From: Alphaproteobacteria bacterium
Lineage (GTDB): Bacteria; Pseudomonadota; Alphaproteobacteria; Micavibrionales; UBA2020
Assembly (NCBI GenBank): GCA_025934695.1
Contig: JAICWS010000004.1
Location: 1-64,000, forward strand
Direction: 5' to 3'
DNA: 64,000 nucleotides
Shown in pieces: positions 61,837-64,000 of this stretch. Made by a program: the position numbers and the translations under genes. The notes under the pieces are model-generated. The model was not told the origin of the DNA. It worked only from the letters and a program-made list of their open reading frames with translations, and searched no databases. Numbering within the stretch: the stretch's first letter is position 1; each line of letters starts with the position of its first letter.

Positions 61837-62885
61837 GTCCGCCCCCATCTTGTCCTGACGAGATCGCCGCAGGTGCGCCGGATCAGGCCTTCGATATCGG
61901 GCGGCGCGTACCAGGGGCAATGCGCGCGCATGCGCTCGTTCAGGAACTCTTTGTCTATGAAGAGTTGGCTTGCGAAGGGAGCGACGCTGCGGATGGACTG
62001 GTTGACGATGTCGCCCGCGAAACTGTCGAGGCCTTCGACAAGCGTGTCGAAAGACTGCTTGTCGGAATAAAGGGGTTTCAGGATGCGGCGCGCCTTGAAG
62101 TCGGTGTCTTCCCTGAATATCTCGAAGGCGATATCGACCATCCGGCCGAGCGTAATGGCCTTGTCCCGTTCGTCGCACAGGTGGAATACGCCCGTCTGGT
62201 CCAGCAGCGACAGGATCGCGCGCGCCACGAAGTCGCCGCGGACGAAATATACCGGCGTCGAAGGATTTCCGGGCAGAAGCGAAATCAGCCCGTAGAACAC
62301 GAGTTTCAGTGTGTTGTGAAAGGCATTGTACTGCGTAACATGGCCCGTGTCGTCATCGGCGATGACGGTCGCTACCCGGACGATATTCCATGGAATGCCG
62401 GCCGACGTTACGGCCTGCTCGGCCTCGTATTTCGACTGTTCATAGAAATTCGAGAATTTCGGCCGGTCGCGAACGGTTTCCTCGGGGATTTTTCCGCAGG
62501 CGAGGCCGCTGGCATAGACGGTGCCGACAAAGGAAAATTTTTCCAGCTTCGGGCAGGTTTGCGCGAAAGCGACGGCCTTCGCCGTGCCTTCGGTATTCAC
62601 CTTCCGGGCGAGATCTTCTTCGACGTTGAACCGCGTCACGGCGGCGGTGTGAATGACTTTCGTGATCCGGCTGCGATCCACGTGCGAGAAAGGGTTTGGT
62701 GACCGCAAGTCGCCCCAGGCATAGTTCACTGCGCCGCCTTTCGGCATTGCGGCGATCTTCTGGGCAGCCTCGGCATCGTTGGCGGCGTGCAGCCACAGGA
62801 TAAGGTCGTCACCTCCGGCGGCGAGCAGCCCCGCAGCGACGCTGCGGCCGACATAACCGTTCGCGCCTGTGACGAGAATGCTCAT
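61833..62885 (-). CDS. Extended SDR, thioester/acyl reductase-like
   Basis: A 350-residue NAD(P)-dependent protein: TGANGYVGRS at the start, a Tyr-Lys pair in YEQSKYEAE, and VIHTAAVTRFNVEED and NTEGTAKAV blocks as in male-sterility/thioester-reductase SDRs. It could release a carrier-bound acyl or aminoacyl thioester as an aldehyde or alcohol. It overlaps the ligase gene by 4 bp. Epimerase activity is the main alternative. Confidence 0.75.
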   Translation of the reverse strand: MSILVTGANGYVGRSVAAGLLAAGGDDLILWLHAANDAEAAQKIAAMPKGGAVNYAWGDLRSPNPFSHVDRSRITKVIHTAAVTRFNVEEDLARKVNTEGTAKAVAFAQTCPKLEKFSFVGTVYASGLACGKIPEETVRDRPKFSNFYEQSKYEAEQAVTSAGIPWNIVRVATVIADDDTGHVTQYNAFHNTLKLVFYGLISLLPGNPSTPVYFVRGDFVARAILSLLDQTGVFHLCDERDKAITLGRMVDIAFEIFREDTDFKARRILKPLYSDKQSFDTLVEGLDSFAGDIVNQSIRSVAPFASQLFIDKEFLNERMRAHCPWYAPPDIEGLIRRTCGDLVRTRWGRT

Positions 62886-63718
62886 GCGAAGTCCGGCCAG
62901 TCTTTAGGGTATTCGCCGAATGTCTTTATGACCGCGTGCATCCAGCGTTCCAGTCCGAAGGCGACGCAGCCCGAATAGGCGGCCTCGCCGTTCGCGGTGA
63001 TGTGGAATGCTTCGCCGAAATAATTTCGGTGAAAATTGACGGAGCCGATGGCAAGCCCGTCGCCGAAGATCATCTCCTTTTTCACCGGGTCGAGGCGCTG
63101 GGCGAGATGCTTCGGATTCTGCGCCGGCTTGAAGAAGGGATCGGTCGCATCCTGCCAGGTGATGGCGATGCCGTATTTCTTCGCCAGCGCCGAGACCTTT
63201 TCTTCGTGTTCCGCCAGGAAGGATTTGACAGTATCCGCCGCGCCAATGCAGACGATTTCGCGCATGTTGAAATTCCACTGCCTCTGCAGCGGCTCATAAT
63301 AATCCTCGCAGCGGTTGCAGGTGGCGGCGGTCGTCAGATACAGCGGCCCCTCAAGGCTGCTGCCGTCAAAAAACTGGTAAAAGTGATAGCAGGCGGCCGG
63401 CGTCAGCACGTGGCGGATCGGCGCGATCCTGGTCAGGGAAATCGCGCCGTCGTGGAGAGCGCGATTACCGCGGAAATTCTCGAGATTTTCCTCCGACCGC
63501 TCCAGCGTCACCGGCATCGTGATCAGATGGGGAAAGCTGTTGAAGTAGTCAAGCTTTTCCAAGGTGACGGCCGGCAGGTGGCTGGGGAATTTGAATTCCC
63601 GCGCCTGGCAGCCTTGGGCCAGGCGGACGAAGCATTGGTCGAGCCGCTGATACAGCCCCAGCAGCGCGCCGCCGAAGGAAGCCTGCCCCTGCGGCTGCCA
63701 TTTGAAATCCTTAAGCAT
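62882..63718 (-). CDS. Amino acid:[carrier protein] ligase (atypical SerRS-like)
   Basis: A 278-residue class II aaRS-like catalytic domain without a tRNA-binding part. It has a motif 2-like RCE (R136, E138), motif 3 FGLERW (R258), and candidate zinc ligands C110, E154 and C251. Their spacing (44 and 97) is close to that in the Bradyrhizobium amino acid:[carrier protein] ligases, which load glycine or alanine on a carrier protein. The carrier gene lies directly upstream and overlaps it by 8 bp. The amino acid loaded cannot be predicted. Confidence 0.82.
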   Translation of the reverse strand: MLKDFKWQPQGQASFGGALLGLYQRLDQCFVRLAQGCQAREFKFPSHLPAVTLEKLDYFNSFPHLITMPVTLERSEENLENFRGNRALHDGAISLTRIAPIRHVLTPAACYHFYQFFDGSSLEGPLYLTTAATCNRCEDYYEPLQRQWNFNMREIVCIGAADTVKSFLAEHEEKVSALAKKYGIAITWQDATDPFFKPAQNPKHLAQRLDPVKKEMIFGDGLAIGSVNFHRNYFGEAFHITANGEAAYSGCVAFGLERWMHAVIKTFGEYPKDWPDFA

Positions 63719-63950
63719 GGAAGAAATTTTCGTAGATGGTGTTGACGTCGCGGAAAACGCCTTTTTTCAGCTTGCCGGCATCGACCGGGCGTCCCGAGAG
63801 CTTCTCGATGAACAGGATAAGGTCCATGACCTGCATCGAAGTGATGACGCGCTGTTCCATGAGCGGCGTGTCGTCATTGACGGGCTTGCCGGCCTTGCTT
63901 TTCGAAGCGACCCAGTCGCGCAGCTGCTTTTTGACGTCCTGTTCGCTCAT
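63711..63950 (-). CDS. Carrier protein, partner of the aminoacyl ligase
   Basis: A 79-residue carrier-like protein. RVITSMQVMDLILFIEKL corresponds to the helix 2 region, with S38 as the likely phosphopantetheine site in TSM (instead of DSL). Its gene overlaps the ligase gene, the pairing seen for aminoacyl-carrier ligases. It is distinct from the ACP at the end of the operon, so two carriers serve this pathway. Confidence 0.8.
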   Translation of the reverse strand: MSEQDVKKQLRDWVASKSKAGKPVNDDTPLMEQRVITSMQVMDLILFIEKLSGRPVDAGKLKKGVFRDVNTIYENFFHA

Positions 63951-64000
63951 TGTAACGGCGGCTCCTTCTCCAGCATTTTGTTTTCCAGCAGGTATTTGAA
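63947..64000 (-). CDS. C-terminal end of upstream operon gene (partial)
   Basis: A minus-strand frame enters from the right edge and ends FKYLLENKMLEKEPPLQ, with its TGA overlapping the carrier protein ATG by 4 bp (ATGA). Only 17 codons are visible, so the product cannot be named, but the overlap shows that the operon continues beyond the window. Confidence 0.6.
   Translation of the reverse strand, partial: FKYLLENKMLEKEPPLQ

Noticed and set aside
61837..62178. N-terminal extension of the PPTase to 62178
   Set aside because: The extension is Arg/His/Pro-rich and lies fully inside the SDR gene in another frame; it is not the missing Sfp half.

Overview
This window most likely comes from a free-living or surface-associated alphaproteobacterium. 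The basis is moderately high GC, a CpaF-type secretion ATPase, a PepN of the proteobacterial type, promoters close to TTGACA-N17-TATAAC, and the hairpin-rich intergenic repeats common in that class. I cannot place it to genus. There are no rRNA or tRNA genes, no CRISPR array and no transposase. Coding density is high, and most genes form short head-to-tail groups.

Layout. 1-4656: the 3' end of a very large MBG-repeat exoprotein, two paralogous GlcNAc-transferase-like enzymes related to the eukaryotic Skp1 glycosylation enzyme, and a prolyl-4-hydroxylase-like dioxygenase. 4931-6872: a CpaF/TadA ATPase behind a promoter with a palindrome in its spacer, then a small membrane protein. 7096-12714: a giant RTX protein made almost only of about 17 repeats. 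12759-20840: housekeeping and mixed genes (FrnE-like oxidoreductase, metallophosphoesterase, response regulator, lipoprotein hydrolase, aminopeptidase N, GNAT), with an unusual curved and inverted-repeat region at 13440-13686.

21064-38983 is an island of genes that rarely get names. A VWA protein and a very large MoxR-type AAA+ ATPase abut and are followed by a 100-aa protein, an LRR protein, an ankyrin protein, a GNAT acetyltransferase and an M23-like protein. Facing them are a coiled-coil protein with repeated FDT motifs and two translationally coupled COG4671-type glycosyltransferases, then a lipoprotein, a second ankyrin protein and a TelA-like protein. I think these may act together on the envelope or in stress handling, but this is inference from proximity. 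39109-42683 holds a coupled SIS-domain (MurQ/GCKR-like) protein and an M3 peptidase. 42924-44960 is a serralysin-type M10 protease that shares its RTX unit with the giant protein.

44975-54323 is an alternative chaperone-usher fimbria locus: an oversized usher, divergent from three DUF4402-type subunits and a PapD-like chaperone, followed by a lipoprotein with an AMIN-like domain and a putative HExxH peptidase. 54520-60719 holds an M20 amidohydrolase, a membrane metallophosphoesterase, an unknown protein, an ABC exporter and a TyrA-like protein, separated by palindromic repeats. 60726-64000 is a minus-strand operon in which every junction overlaps: two carrier proteins, an aminoacyl-[carrier protein] ligase of the atypical SerRS type, an extended SDR, a half-length phosphopantetheinyl transferase and a ferritin-like diiron protein. 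It looks like an amino-acid-derived small-molecule pathway that continues beyond the window.

The strongest candidates for undescribed biology are the hydroxyproline-GlcNAc-like modification cluster (1334-4656), the VWA/MoxR island, and the carrier-protein operon at the right edge.
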